Shown here one piece after another: positions 8,135 to 16,585 of a DNA stretch of 64,000 nucleotides. The position numbers and the translations under genes are program-made. Every line of letters begins with the position of its first letter. The stretch's first letter is position 1. A model generated the notes under the pieces. That model was not told where the DNA came from. It did not search any database and worked only from the letters and a program-made list of their open reading frames with translations. The stretch is from Kineosporia succinea (lineage in GTDB: Bacteria; Actinomycetota; Actinomycetes; Actinomycetales; Kineosporiaceae): assembly GCF_030811555.1 (NCBI RefSeq), contig NZ_JAUSQZ010000001.1, positions 7,375,241 to 7,439,240 of the forward strand, read 5' to 3'.

Positions 8135-8533
8135 TCAGGTGGCCTTGGCGCGCTGGACGACCTCGTTGACCGCCTCGGCCTGATCGGCGGGAACGGCCGG
8201 GAGCCCGTGCTCCCGGCCGTGCGTCTGCCGCACCCGCACGCCGCCCAGGATGCCCTTGGCGCGGTGCACGTCCTCGATCGTGCCGATCGGGTAGAAGGCG
8301 TTGCTGAAGAGCATCTGCACCCGGATGCCCTCGGACGAGACGGTGACGTGGCGCCAGCGCAGCGACAGCAGCGCGTCGATCAGCGCCCAGACGGCCACCC
8401 CGGTGAGCCAGTAGGCGGCGTTGACCATCGGGCCCGGGTACAGCAGCGCGATCACGGCCCCCAGGAGCACACCGGAACCGATGGACTCCCAGGGGCTGGG
8501 CCGGAAGTCCAGCGTCCCGTCGCTCCCGGCCAT
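8135..8533 (-). CDS. Small membrane protein with bacterial PH-like domain
   Basis: A 132-residue protein with two hydrophobic helices (about residues 16-34 and 38-57) followed by a beta-rich domain containing WRHVTVSSEGIRVQMLFSNAFYPIGTIEDV, the pattern of small actinobacterial PH-like (bPH) proteins. The family has no assigned biochemical role. The stop is one base from that of the beta-lactamase gene; nothing ties it functionally to resistance. Confidence 0.7.
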   Translation of the reverse strand: MAGSDGTLDFRPSPWESIGSGVLLGAVIALLYPGPMVNAAYWLTGVAVWALIDALLSLRWRHVTVSSEGIRVQMLFSNAFYPIGTIEDVHRAKGILGGVRVRQTHGREHGLPAVPADQAEAVNEVVQRAKAT

Positions 8534-8605
8534 GCGCGCCCCCTGCGTTCGATGTCGGCCTCACCCGTCGGATCAGGAAGATATCGGACATCGGGGGCGC
8601 GAGGA

Positions 8606-9427
8606 TCAGTTCGCCGTGTCCGTCAGCCCGTCCAGGAAGGCCACGTCGTCGGCCTCGAGGGTGAAGTCGACGTCGGCGTTCTCCGCGATCCGCGACGGGG
8701 TCGTGGACTTGGGCAGCGGCAGCACGCCCTTCTCGAGCAGGTAGCGGATGCTGACCTGCGCCACGGTCCTGCCGTACTTGTCGGCGATCTGCTTGACCTG
8801 CGGGTTGCCGAGGATCGCGCCGGTGGCCAGCGGCGAGTAGCCCTCGACGAGGATGTCGTTGGCCCGGCACCAGGCGGTGGTCTCGTCCTGGGTGTTGCCG
8901 ATGAACCAGCGGATCTGGTTGACGTGCGGGCGGATCCGGGTGGCCGAGGTCAGCGCCTCCAGGTCGGCGACCTCGAAGTTCGAGACGCCGATCGAGCGGA
9001 TCCGCCCCGCCTCGTGCAGCTCCTCCATGGCCTTCCAGACCGCCACGTTGCCCACCCGGTGGTCGGAGCCCGGCTCGGACCAGGGCCAGGGGGCGTGGAT
9101 CAGGTACAGGTCGACCGGGCCGAGGTCGAGCAGCGAGCTGGACTCCTCGAACGTGGCGTGGGCCTGGTCGTAGTCCTTGACCTCGGCCGGGAGCTTGGTG
9201 GTGATGAAGATCTGGTCGCGAGGGATGCCGCTGTCGCGCACCGCCCGGCCCACGCTCGCCTCGTTGCCGTAGGCGCGCGCGGTGTCGATGTGGCGGTAAC
9301 CGACCTTGAGCGCGGTGGTGACCGAGTCGTACGTGTCGGCGCCGTCCGGGATCTGCCAGGTCCCGAAACCCAGCTGGTGGATCTGCACGCCGTTGCTGAG
9401 GGTGAAGAACTCCGTGAGCGATGACAT
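8606..9427 (-). CDS. Aldo/keto reductase
   Basis: NADPH-dependent carbonyl reductase of 273 residues with the (beta/alpha)8 fold. Family signatures GYRHIDTARAYGNE (Asp and Tyr of the tetrad), TTKLP (Lys) and LYLIHAPWP (His) are intact, as are SIGVSNFE and the C-terminal PKSTTPSRIAEN that binds the cofactor phosphate. Closest in type to 2,5-diketogluconate reductases. ATG 9427 is placed with AGGG upstream; a GTG nine bases earlier is possible. Monocistronic by appearance. Confidence 0.92.
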   Translation of the reverse strand: MSSLTEFFTLSNGVQIHQLGFGTWQIPDGADTYDSVTTALKVGYRHIDTARAYGNEASVGRAVRDSGIPRDQIFITTKLPAEVKDYDQAHATFEESSSLLDLGPVDLYLIHAPWPWSEPGSDHRVGNVAVWKAMEELHEAGRIRSIGVSNFEVADLEALTSATRIRPHVNQIRWFIGNTQDETTAWCRANDILVEGYSPLATGAILGNPQVKQIADKYGRTVAQVSIRYLLEKGVLPLPKSTTPSRIAENADVDFTLEADDVAFLDGLTDTAN

Positions 9428-9436
9428 GTACGGCAC

Positions 9437-9673
9437 CCTAGGTCGGCCTGTCGAGGACGCACCTCGGAGACGACGGCGACGGCCGCGGCGAGCCCGGGGT
9501 GGTCACCCGCGTCGACACCACGGCCCCGGGCACGAGCTGCGTGGGGTGCTGGGGACGGGCGCCGGTGTGGTCGAGACCAGCGATTCGCCGACGTTCCACG
9601 AGCTCACCGCCCGCGACCCGCGCGCCGGTGAGGAGGTCTACGCGATCGACCTGGGGGGTCCGGGAGCCGAGGT
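9437..9673. other. Intergenic stretch with a possible coding remnant
   Basis: On the plus strand, 9543-9670 reads as protein-like sequence (GVVETSDSPTFHELTARD, then EEVYAIDLGG) but has no start in frame nearby and runs into the antisense of the next gene. Upstream the frame becomes Arg-rich nonsense. It could be the tail of a decayed gene; I cannot name the family. Confidence 0.25.
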
Positions 9674-10708
9674 TCAGCGGTCGCGGTCGGCCAGCGCCCG
9701 GGCCCGGCCGTTGCCGACCAGCCCGAGCAGGGCCAGGTCGACGGCCAGGCCCGCGACCGCGGCGAACTGGGAGGCGGCGAACAGGAACACCTGGGTCAGG
9801 AGCAGGCTGGTCAGGGCCGAGCGCTGGAACCACCCCAGGGCGCTGTGCCGGTCGTGCGTGCGCCACCGCCGCAGGCCCAGCGCGACGAAGACGAGCGAGG
9901 CGGCGGTGCCGGTGAGCACTCCGGACAGGGTGATCGCGTACGAGCTCCCCGACCGCCACAGGCCGATCGTGACCAGCGCGGCGCCGACCGCCTGGACGAC
10001 GAACAGGACCCCGAGAACCGGTGCCGCGAAACGGGATCCGGCCAGGCGGTCGAAGAGTCCCCAGACCCGGTGCCAGAGCCGTTCGAGGCGCTGCGGCACG
10101 GTCGGCGTGCGCGGCTCGACCTGGCTCAGCAGCTCGTGCAGCGGGCGGGCACCGCGCACGTCGCCGAGCGCGTCGAGGGTGCGCAGCACCTCCTGGCGCC
10201 GGGTGTCGGTGAGCCGCCCGGCCAGCCCGTCGACCAGAACGTGAGCGGCGTTGGCGACCTTCTCCTCGTCGGTCAGCGGCCGGTAGCGGCGCCAGGCGTG
10301 GGCGCCGACGACGAGCCCGGCGAACACCACGTACATGATCGCGGCGGCGGGCTCGAAGAAGTAGTCGTTGTCGGCGGTCACGAACTTGCCGACCTCGTCG
10401 ATGAACAGGCCGAAGCCGATGCCGCCGAGCAGGGCGGCGATCGGGCGCGGCCCCGGGCCGATGTACGAGAACCCCAGCGTCAGGCCGACCAGCATGAGCA
10501 GGCCGCCCGGGAGCACGTGGGCGACGTGCAGTCCGCTGTCGCCGCCGATCTGCGGGTAGCCGGTGAGCGCCAGGTAGGCACGGGTCACCAGGATCGTCGA
10601 GACCGCGGCGACGACGAAGGTCGTCAGGTGCACGGACGCCTTCTCGGAGCGCACGAGATCGAGGCGCAGGGCGTGCTGGAGGGATCGGGCGGGACCTTGA
10701 CTGGGCAC
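9674..10708 (-). CDS. Polytopic membrane protein of unknown function
   Basis: A 344-residue protein with about eight predicted helices in two groups (roughly residues 28-145 and 225-330), separated by a soluble segment of about 75 residues containing the charged run RRYRPLTDEEKVANAAHVL. Strong features are the polar motif GFGLFIDEVGKFV inside a helix and DNDYFFEPAAAIMY. I do not recognise an enzymatic domain. The start is GTG 10708 with no good Shine-Dalgarno; divergent from the GGDEF-EAL gene by 232 bp. Confidence 0.75.
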   Translation of the reverse strand: MPSQGPARSLQHALRLDLVRSEKASVHLTTFVVAAVSTILVTRAYLALTGYPQIGGDSGLHVAHVLPGGLLMLVGLTLGFSYIGPGPRPIAALLGGIGFGLFIDEVGKFVTADNDYFFEPAAAIMYVVFAGLVVGAHAWRRYRPLTDEEKVANAAHVLVDGLAGRLTDTRRQEVLRTLDALGDVRGARPLHELLSQVEPRTPTVPQRLERLWHRVWGLFDRLAGSRFAAPVLGVLFVVQAVGAALVTIGLWRSGSSYAITLSGVLTGTAASLVFVALGLRRWRTHDRHSALGWFQRSALTSLLLTQVFLFAASQFAAVAGLAVDLALLGLVGNGRARALADRDR

Positions 10709-10893
10709 GGTTCACCGTAGGCGAGGGCGTTCACGGGCGCCCGCCCGGACCACGACGGCAGGTGGGTGACCGTCCGACGCCGGCCCGACGCGTCCTGGAT
10801 CGCCCCTGCGGGTGACGCACACCGGTCGATCTTGCTCGGGTCCCGTCACGGCCGACAACTGACGGGGGTGCAGTAGGACGCCCGTGTCTTGCA

Positions 10894-10927
10894 CCAGGGT
10901 CGAAGGTCGGGGCCCCAGGGTCGAAGG
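10894..10927. promoter_or_regulatory. Direct repeat upstream of the GGDEF-EAL gene
   Basis: CCAGGGTCGAAGG occurs at 10894-10906 and 10915-10927, a 21-bp period (two turns), ending 13 bp before the start codon. It could be an activator or repressor site, or a simple local duplication. Confidence 0.35.
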
Positions 10928-10940
10928 ACGGGATCGGTCG

Positions 10941-13055
10941 ATGGAAATCGGGTGCGGCGTGCTCGCCGCGGTGCTGCTGGCGGTGGCCGTCCGGCTGCTG
11001 GTGGTACGAACCGGGACGGGAGAGAACTTCCGGCGCTGGATCCTGGGCGCGGTGTCCGTGATCGCGGCCGCCGGCCTGGTCGCGTCGGGACTGGACGTCC
11101 TGGGCCTCCCGGGGGCCGCGCTGGTCTTCCCGCTCGGCGCCGGTCTCGGCTGCCTGGGCCTCTACCACGCGCTGATCCTGTGGATGCAGGCCTTCACCGG
11201 CACCCGGGCCACCAGCGAGAACGCCAACACCGCCGGGGCCCTGCTGGTCGTGATGGCGATGGGCAACCTGGCGGGCTCCGGATCGGGGCTCTGGCAGCTG
11301 CAGGCCGGCCTGTTCGCGGCCGGGGCGGCGGTCGTCGCGCTCGGCGCCTCGCTGTGGATCGCGGTGCAGGCCGGGCTGACCGGTGACCGGCCGATGCGGG
11401 TCACCGTGCTCGCGGCCATCACCTTCGCGGTCACCGGGTCGCTGGCCCTGGTGTTCCCGGAGGCCGCCCGCACCGCGATCGTGCCCGCCTGGCTGCTGGG
11501 CGCCCTGGTCCTCGCGGCGCCCGCGGCCCGGCCGGGAAACGTCCCGCGCTCGGGCGCCGCGGTGGCCCTGAACCGTCCCTCGATCTACGGGTCGCTGCTG
11601 GTGCTCGCGGCCGGGCTGGTCACGCTGGCCGTGCAGGCGGTGGTGCGGGGTGAGTCCGGTGGAGTCGTGGTCGTGCTGGTCACCGGTGGGGTGCTGCTGG
11701 CCGGGCACCGGATGGTCGCGATGGTCGGCGATCTCACCGACCTGACCCGCACCCGGCAGGAGGCCCTGACCGACGAGCTCACCGGCGTCGCCAACCGGCG
11801 CTCGTTCCTGGCCGCCGTGGACACCGCGGTCGAGCTCGGCGGGCCGGTGTCGCTGCTGATCATCGACCTCGACCGGTTCAAGGAGGTCAACGACCGCTAC
11901 GGCCACGCTACCGGCGACGAGCTGCTGCGGCACGTGACCCGCGCCTTCACCCGGCGGCTGCCGCCGCACGCCCGGCTGGCCCGGCTGGGCGGCGACGAGT
12001 TCGCCGTGCTGGTCGAGGACACCTCACTGATCCCGGCCGTCGGCGTCGCCGAGCAGCTGCTGGAGGCGCTGACACCGCTGCGGCAGGACGGGCCCGGCGG
12101 GCGGGCGCTCGAGGTCGGGGCCAGCATCGGCGTGGCCCGGCTGGAGCCCGGGCTGATGGACGCCGGTGAGCTGCTGCGCCGGGCCGACGTGGCGATGTAC
12201 CAGGCCAAGGTCGCCGGGCTCGGGGTGCGGGCGTACGACCGGGGTCTGGACACCGCGGTGCGCGAACGGCGGCAGTTGCTGGAAGAACTCCGGGTGGCTC
12301 TGCACCCGGACGCGCCGGAGCAGATCGTCGTGCACTTCCAGCCGCAGGTGGACGCGTGGAGCGGCGAGGTCGTGGGGGCGGAGGCCCTGGTGCGCTGGCA
12401 GCACCCGCGGCTGGGCCTGCTCTACCCCGACCGCTTCCTCGACCTGGCCGAGGAGCACGGGCTGATGCCCGCGCTGACGCACCGGGTGCTGCACAGTGCC
12501 GTCGCGAGCAGCCGCGACTGGCGGGAGGAGGGCCGGGAGCTGCGTGTCTCGGTGAACCTCTCCCCCTCGTGCCTGACCGACCCCCGGCTCCTGCCGACGA
12601 TCGACGCGCTCCTGCTCGACGGCGAGATCCGGCCCGACGAGCTGATGCTCGAGGTCACCGAGACCTCGCTGATGACGAACCAGGACGAGGCGCTGGCCGC
12701 CCTGCGCGCGATCAGCCGCCGCGGGGTCGGCCTGAGCATCGACGACTACGGCACCGGGTTCTCGTCGCTCAGTTACATGAACATCCTGCCCGCCACCGAG
12801 CTCAAGATCGACCGCTCGTTCACGGTGCGCGTGGTCGAGGACGAGCGCACGGCCGCCATCGTGGCCGGCACCGCCGAGCTGGCGCACCGCCTGGGCATGC
12901 GCCTGGTGGCGGAGGGCACCGAGGACGTCGCCGCCCTGCACCGGGTGCGCGAGCTCGGCTGCGACATCAGCCAGGGGTACCTGCACAGCCGGCCGCTGGC
13001 CCCACCGGCCTTCCGGGAGTGGCTGGGCCGGCAGCGGGCCGAGGCCGCCGTCTGA
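10941..13055 (+). CDS. Membrane GGDEF-EAL protein (c-di-GMP synthesis/degradation)
   Basis: A 704-residue protein: N-terminal set of about eight helices (residues 1-255), GGDEF domain (about 275-435) and EAL domain (about 445-700). The cyclase site is intact (ARLGGDEFAVLVED), but the RxxD inhibitory site five residues upstream is absent. The EAL domain keeps GAEALVRW, the Glu of LEVTET, the SIDDYGTG pair, the Lys of ELKIDRSF and the Glu of VAEGTE, so phosphodiesterase activity is expected. ATG 10941 follows AAGGACGGGA. Its stop is 22 bp from that of the convergent chemoreceptor. Confidence 0.93.
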   Translation: MEIGCGVLAAVLLAVAVRLLVVRTGTGENFRRWILGAVSVIAAAGLVASGLDVLGLPGAALVFPLGAGLGCLGLYHALILWMQAFTGTRATSENANTAGALLVVMAMGNLAGSGSGLWQLQAGLFAAGAAVVALGASLWIAVQAGLTGDRPMRVTVLAAITFAVTGSLALVFPEAARTAIVPAWLLGALVLAAPAARPGNVPRSGAAVALNRPSIYGSLLVLAAGLVTLAVQAVVRGESGGVVVVLVTGGVLLAGHRMVAMVGDLTDLTRTRQEALTDELTGVANRRSFLAAVDTAVELGGPVSLLIIDLDRFKEVNDRYGHATGDELLRHVTRAFTRRLPPHARLARLGGDEFAVLVEDTSLIPAVGVAEQLLEALTPLRQDGPGGRALEVGASIGVARLEPGLMDAGELLRRADVAMYQAKVAGLGVRAYDRGLDTAVRERRQLLEELRVALHPDAPEQIVVHFQPQVDAWSGEVVGAEALVRWQHPRLGLLYPDRFLDLAEEHGLMPALTHRVLHSAVASSRDWREEGRELRVSVNLSPSCLTDPRLLPTIDALLLDGEIRPDELMLEVTETSLMTNQDEALAALRAISRRGVGLSIDDYGTGFSSLSYMNILPATELKIDRSFTVRVVEDERTAAIVAGTAELAHRLGMRLVAEGTEDVAALHRVRELGCDISQGYLHSRPLAPPAFREWLGRQRAEAAV

Positions 13056-13077
13056 GGACGGCGTGTCCGGGAACGGC

Positions 13078-14685
13078 TCAGATCCGGAACCGCCGCACCA
13101 CGTTCTGCAGTTCGCGCGCCGAGGCGTCGAGCTCCCCGGCCGCCGCCCCGACCTGGGCCAGCTCGGCCGACGTGCGCTCGGTGGCCCGGGCCACCAGCCC
13201 CACGTTGGCCGCGATCTCGCCGGAGCCGTCGGCGGCGCCCGCGACGTTGCGGGTCATCTCCGCCGTCACTGCGGTCTGCTCCTCCACCGCCGCCGCGATG
13301 GTGTTCTGGTAGGTGCTGATGTGGTCGATCACCTCGGTGATCTCGCTGATCGCGGCCACCGCGGCGCCGGTGTCGGCCTGGATGGTCTGCACCTTGTGGA
13401 CGATGTCGTCGGTCGCCTTGGCGGTCTCGTGCGCCAGTTCCTTGACCTCGTTGGCGACCACGGCGAACCCCTTGCCCGACTCCCCGGCCCGGGCGGCCTC
13501 GATCGTGGCGTTCAGCGCGAGCAGGTTGGTCTGCTCGGCGATCGCGGTGATGGCCTGCACCACGGTGGCGATCTCGGCCGACGCCTCGCCCAGGCGTCCC
13601 ACCACCTGGCTGGTGCTCTCGGCGCTGCCGACGGCCTGCGCGGCGACCCGGGCGGCCTCGGTGGCGTTGGTCGCGATCTCCTGGATGGCCGCGCCCATCT
13701 CCTGGCTGCCCGCCGCGACCGTCTGCACGTTGGCGGACACGTCGTCGGCCGCGGACGCGACCCGGCCCGCCTGCTGGGCACTCTCGTCGTTGCTGGCCGC
13801 CAGGCTCGCCGCGGTACCGGTCAGGCCGGACGACAACGACGTCAGCGTGGTCGACGCCTGGGTCAGGGCGTGCACGGCGGCCCGGGTGCTGGCGACCGCC
13901 TCGTTGAGCGCGGCGTCGGCGGTGGCCACCTCGTCACGGCCCTGCGGCGTCGGGGTGTGGGTGAGGTCGCCGTCCGCGACCCGGCGCAGCGATCCGACCG
14001 TGCGGCTGAGGGGCCCGGTGATGCTGCGGGTGACGACGTAGGCGAGCAGGGCGGCCAGCCCGATCGCGATCACCAGCACCGTGACCACCAGGGCCCGCAC
14101 GGTGCGGGCACTACTCGCGGCGTCGGCGCGCTCCCGCGCCGTGCGCTCGTTCACCGACGTCACCAGGGAGCCGGTCTGTTCCAGGATCTTGCTGTAGCTG
14201 CTGTAGCCGACGTCGAGGATCTCGGCGTCCCCGGCGGCCAGGTCGCCCCGCCGGAACAGGCCCGCGGCCTTGTCGTCGGAGGCGAAGTAGGCGGTCCAGT
14301 TCTGCGAGAGCGCCTCGAACGTGGCCCGTTCCGAGGCCGTGGCCGATCCCAGTGGGAAGGCCTCGAGGAATGCCAGCAGCTTGGCCTTGTCGGCGAGGAA
14401 CCCGGCCCGGTTGGGCGAGTCGTCGGCCAGCGGGTTCCTCACGCCGGGGCGGCGGGTGTCCCAGGCGTAGGCCACCTGCCAGCCGGAGATGTCGGCGTTG
14501 TAGAACGAGATCGTGTCGATGGCCTGCACCAGGTCGCTGAGGTGCTCGACCCGGGTCGCGGACGCCCGCTGTCTCGACTGGCCGACCAGGGCCGCACCGG
14601 TCGCCGTGGTCAGCAGGAGCACGACCACCGCGAAGGCTGTCCCCAGCCGGGTCCCGATGCGGACATTGCGCAACTGCATCAGCAC
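13078..14685 (-). CDS. Methyl-accepting chemotaxis protein
   Basis: A 535-residue transmembrane chemoreceptor. An N-terminal helix (about 12-35), an extracellular four-helix-bundle sensor (about 36-185) and a second helix (about 187-210) lead to a HAMP domain ([23 protein letters not shown]). The signalling tip is [19 protein letters not shown] followed by [14 protein letters not shown]. It should couple a small-molecule signal to CheA/CheW; no other che gene is in the window. GTG 14685 sits five bases after GGAGG; ATG 14679 is the alternative. A chemoreceptor suggests a motile cell or motile spore. Confidence 0.95.
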   Translation of the reverse strand: MLMQLRNVRIGTRLGTAFAVVVLLLTTATGAALVGQSRQRASATRVEHLSDLVQAIDTISFYNADISGWQVAYAWDTRRPGVRNPLADDSPNRAGFLADKAKLLAFLEAFPLGSATASERATFEALSQNWTAYFASDDKAAGLFRRGDLAAGDAEILDVGYSSYSKILEQTGSLVTSVNERTARERADAASSARTVRALVVTVLVIAIGLAALLAYVVTRSITGPLSRTVGSLRRVADGDLTHTPTPQGRDEVATADAALNEAVASTRAAVHALTQASTTLTSLSSGLTGTAASLAASNDESAQQAGRVASAADDVSANVQTVAAGSQEMGAAIQEIATNATEAARVAAQAVGSAESTSQVVGRLGEASAEIATVVQAITAIAEQTNLLALNATIEAARAGESGKGFAVVANEVKELAHETAKATDDIVHKVQTIQADTGAAVAAISEITEVIDHISTYQNTIAAAVEEQTAVTAEMTRNVAGAADGSGEIAANVGLVARATERTSAELAQVGAAAGELDASARELQNVVRRFRI

Positions 14686-14876
14686 GTGTTCCTCCCCCGA
14701 GGCGCCGGCCCGGCGGGCACGGCACCCGTTGTTGTTCGGGACCGGGGCGCCGGAGTTGAGCGCGCGACGTCAAGGACCCTCCGGCGATTGAGGGACGCTT
14801 CGACGCACTTGCGTCTCTTTCGTCACAGTTCTCGAGTCAAGCTGGGTTCGATCCACCTGTCCCCGCGGAGGTGCGC

Positions 14877-15611
14877 GTGACCAGTTTTCGTCTCCGGGAC
14901 CACCGGCACCGGCCCCAGGAGGTCCTGACGATCAGGGTCGCCTCGGGCCCGGACGACGAGATCGCCGTGCGGGCCCTCGACGACGCCGCCTTCCCGGCCG
15001 GTCAGGACGACGTGGTCCGGGCCGACCCGGGTGAGCTGGAGGAGGGGGTGGCCCGGGGTGACATCCACGTCCTGCAGCGCGGCGACGCGATCGCCGCGTA
15101 CGCCCATCTCGACAGCTCCGATCCCGGGCACGTCTACATCGCGGGATTCGCCGTGCACCCGGACGTGCAGTCGGCCGGGCTCGGCAGTTACATGATCGGG
15201 CGCCTGATGCACGACCGGCGCGACGAGCTGAACCGCATTCCGGTGACCGCGGTGTCGTCACCACACAATCACGCGATGGCGAGTCTTCTGCTGCATCACG
15301 GATTCGCGGTGCGCTGGGCCCTGCGGGACTTCTTCGGACCCGGTGTCGACCGCTACGGATTTCAGCTCCGCCGAACGCCCCATCGGCCACCGGAAAACGG
15401 GTTTCCGGGAAGAACCGAAGTGGTCTCCGCCGACCGCCCGGACACGCTATTCTCACTCGTCGCGGGCGAGGGAATGGTGGCCCGTGAACTGATCCGGACC
15501 GACTCGGGGCCGACGTTCGTGCTGTCCGCGCCGTATCCCGACGAGTTCCTGCCCTGTGCGCCACCGGGAAGCGGAAAGGACGCCGCGCAGATGGGGACAC
15601 CCGGCACCTAG
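14877..15611 (+). CDS. GNAT-family N-acetyltransferase
   Basis: A 244-residue protein with one GNAT domain in the first two-thirds: YIAGFAVHPDVQSAGLGSYM carries the acetyl-CoA pyrophosphate loop (Q/R-x-x-G-x-G/A variant), followed by NHAMASLLLHHGFAVRW. The last 70 residues are extra and of unknown role. GTG 14877 was chosen because GGAGG lies five bases upstream; the GTG at 14871 would overlap that ribosome site. The substrate is unknown. It lies between the chemoreceptor (divergent) and the methyltransferase cluster (same strand, 98-bp gap). Confidence 0.85.
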   Translation: MTSFRLRDHRHRPQEVLTIRVASGPDDEIAVRALDDAAFPAGQDDVVRADPGELEEGVARGDIHVLQRGDAIAAYAHLDSSDPGHVYIAGFAVHPDVQSAGLGSYMIGRLMHDRRDELNRIPVTAVSSPHNHAMASLLLHHGFAVRWALRDFFGPGVDRYGFQLRRTPHRPPENGFPGRTEVVSADRPDTLFSLVAGEGMVARELIRTDSGPTFVLSAPYPDEFLPCAPPGSGKDAAQMGTPGT

Positions 15612-15709
15612 GAGCTGACTCCTTCAGGTGCTTATTCTGGTAGGCGGACCACAGAACGTATTCTGCCAATTGCTCGTGTCAATCACGTGCTCAACGGACG
15701 GAAACTCCG

Positions 15710-16552
15710 ATGGTTCCCATCGATGCGCAGGCCACTGAGACAACTGACGATTCCGTTGTCACCGGAGAATGGCTTCGCCACAACGAAGACGTGGCCTGGA
15801 AAGACTTCGAGCCGTCGGCCTACTGGCACCACAACTACGCGTCCCTGCGTGAAGACGACCGGGCCATTCTCGAGCACGTCGGTGGATTCTTCTCCGAGTA
15901 CCACCGCGAGCACCCACGCGTCGCCGGGGGGCCGCGCGTGACCGGCATCGACGTCGGCTCCGGCTCGAACCTGTACCCGGCGCTGGCCATGCTGCCCTGG
16001 GCCGACGAGATCCTGCTCACCGACCACTCCCCCTCGAACGTCGCCTGGCTACGCGGCGCACTGGCCGGGCAGCAGCCCGACACCGACGCCGACGGCGCCT
16101 GGGTGTGGCTGCCGTTCTGGGAGACCCTGCGTGCCTACGACGGTTACGACGCGGCCACCGACCCGCGCCGGGAACTCACCCGGCGGTGCTCGGTCGAGCA
16201 GCGCGACGTCTTCCAGCTCCAGGCCGACGGCCGGTTCGGCATCGGCACCATGTTCTTCGTCGCCGAGTCGCTCACCTCCTACGAGAACGAGTTCGAGGAG
16301 GCCACCGAGCACTTCCTGCGGTCGCTGGCTCCCGGTGCCCCGTTCGCCGCCGCCTTCATGGACAAGTCGCTCGGCTACGTCGTGGGCGACAAGTCGTTCC
16401 CCGCCGTGCGTGAGGTCGACTCCCTCCGCGTCGACGTGACGCTCCGGCAATTCGGGGCGAAGGCGCGGGTCACCAAGATCCCGGTGCCCGGCAACGACCC
16501 GCTGCGCGACGGGTACGACGGCATGATCATCGCCGTGGGAACCACGGCATAG
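15710..16552 (+). CDS. SCO2525-type SAM-dependent methyltransferase
   Basis: A 280-residue class I methyltransferase. The SAM-binding motif I is VTGIDVGSGSNLYPAL, motif II acidic strand ILLTDHSPSN, and FFVAESLTSY is the post-I region; the layout resembles the NNMT/PNMT/TEMT group. It is first in the run methyltransferase, SCO2524-type, SCO2523-type, SCO2522-type, the order I recall for the SCO2525-SCO2521 families of Streptomyces. The substrate (protein, lipid or small molecule) is unknown. The next gene starts 33 bp downstream. Confidence 0.85.
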   Translation: MVPIDAQATETTDDSVVTGEWLRHNEDVAWKDFEPSAYWHHNYASLREDDRAILEHVGGFFSEYHREHPRVAGGPRVTGIDVGSGSNLYPALAMLPWADEILLTDHSPSNVAWLRGALAGQQPDTDADGAWVWLPFWETLRAYDGYDAATDPRRELTRRCSVEQRDVFQLQADGRFGIGTMFFVAESLTSYENEFEEATEHFLRSLAPGAPFAAAFMDKSLGYVVGDKSFPAVREVDSLRVDVTLRQFGAKARVTKIPVPGNDPLRDGYDGMIIAVGTTA

Positions 16553-16585
16553 TCCGAAACCACTGCTGGGGATGGTGCTTCGCCG

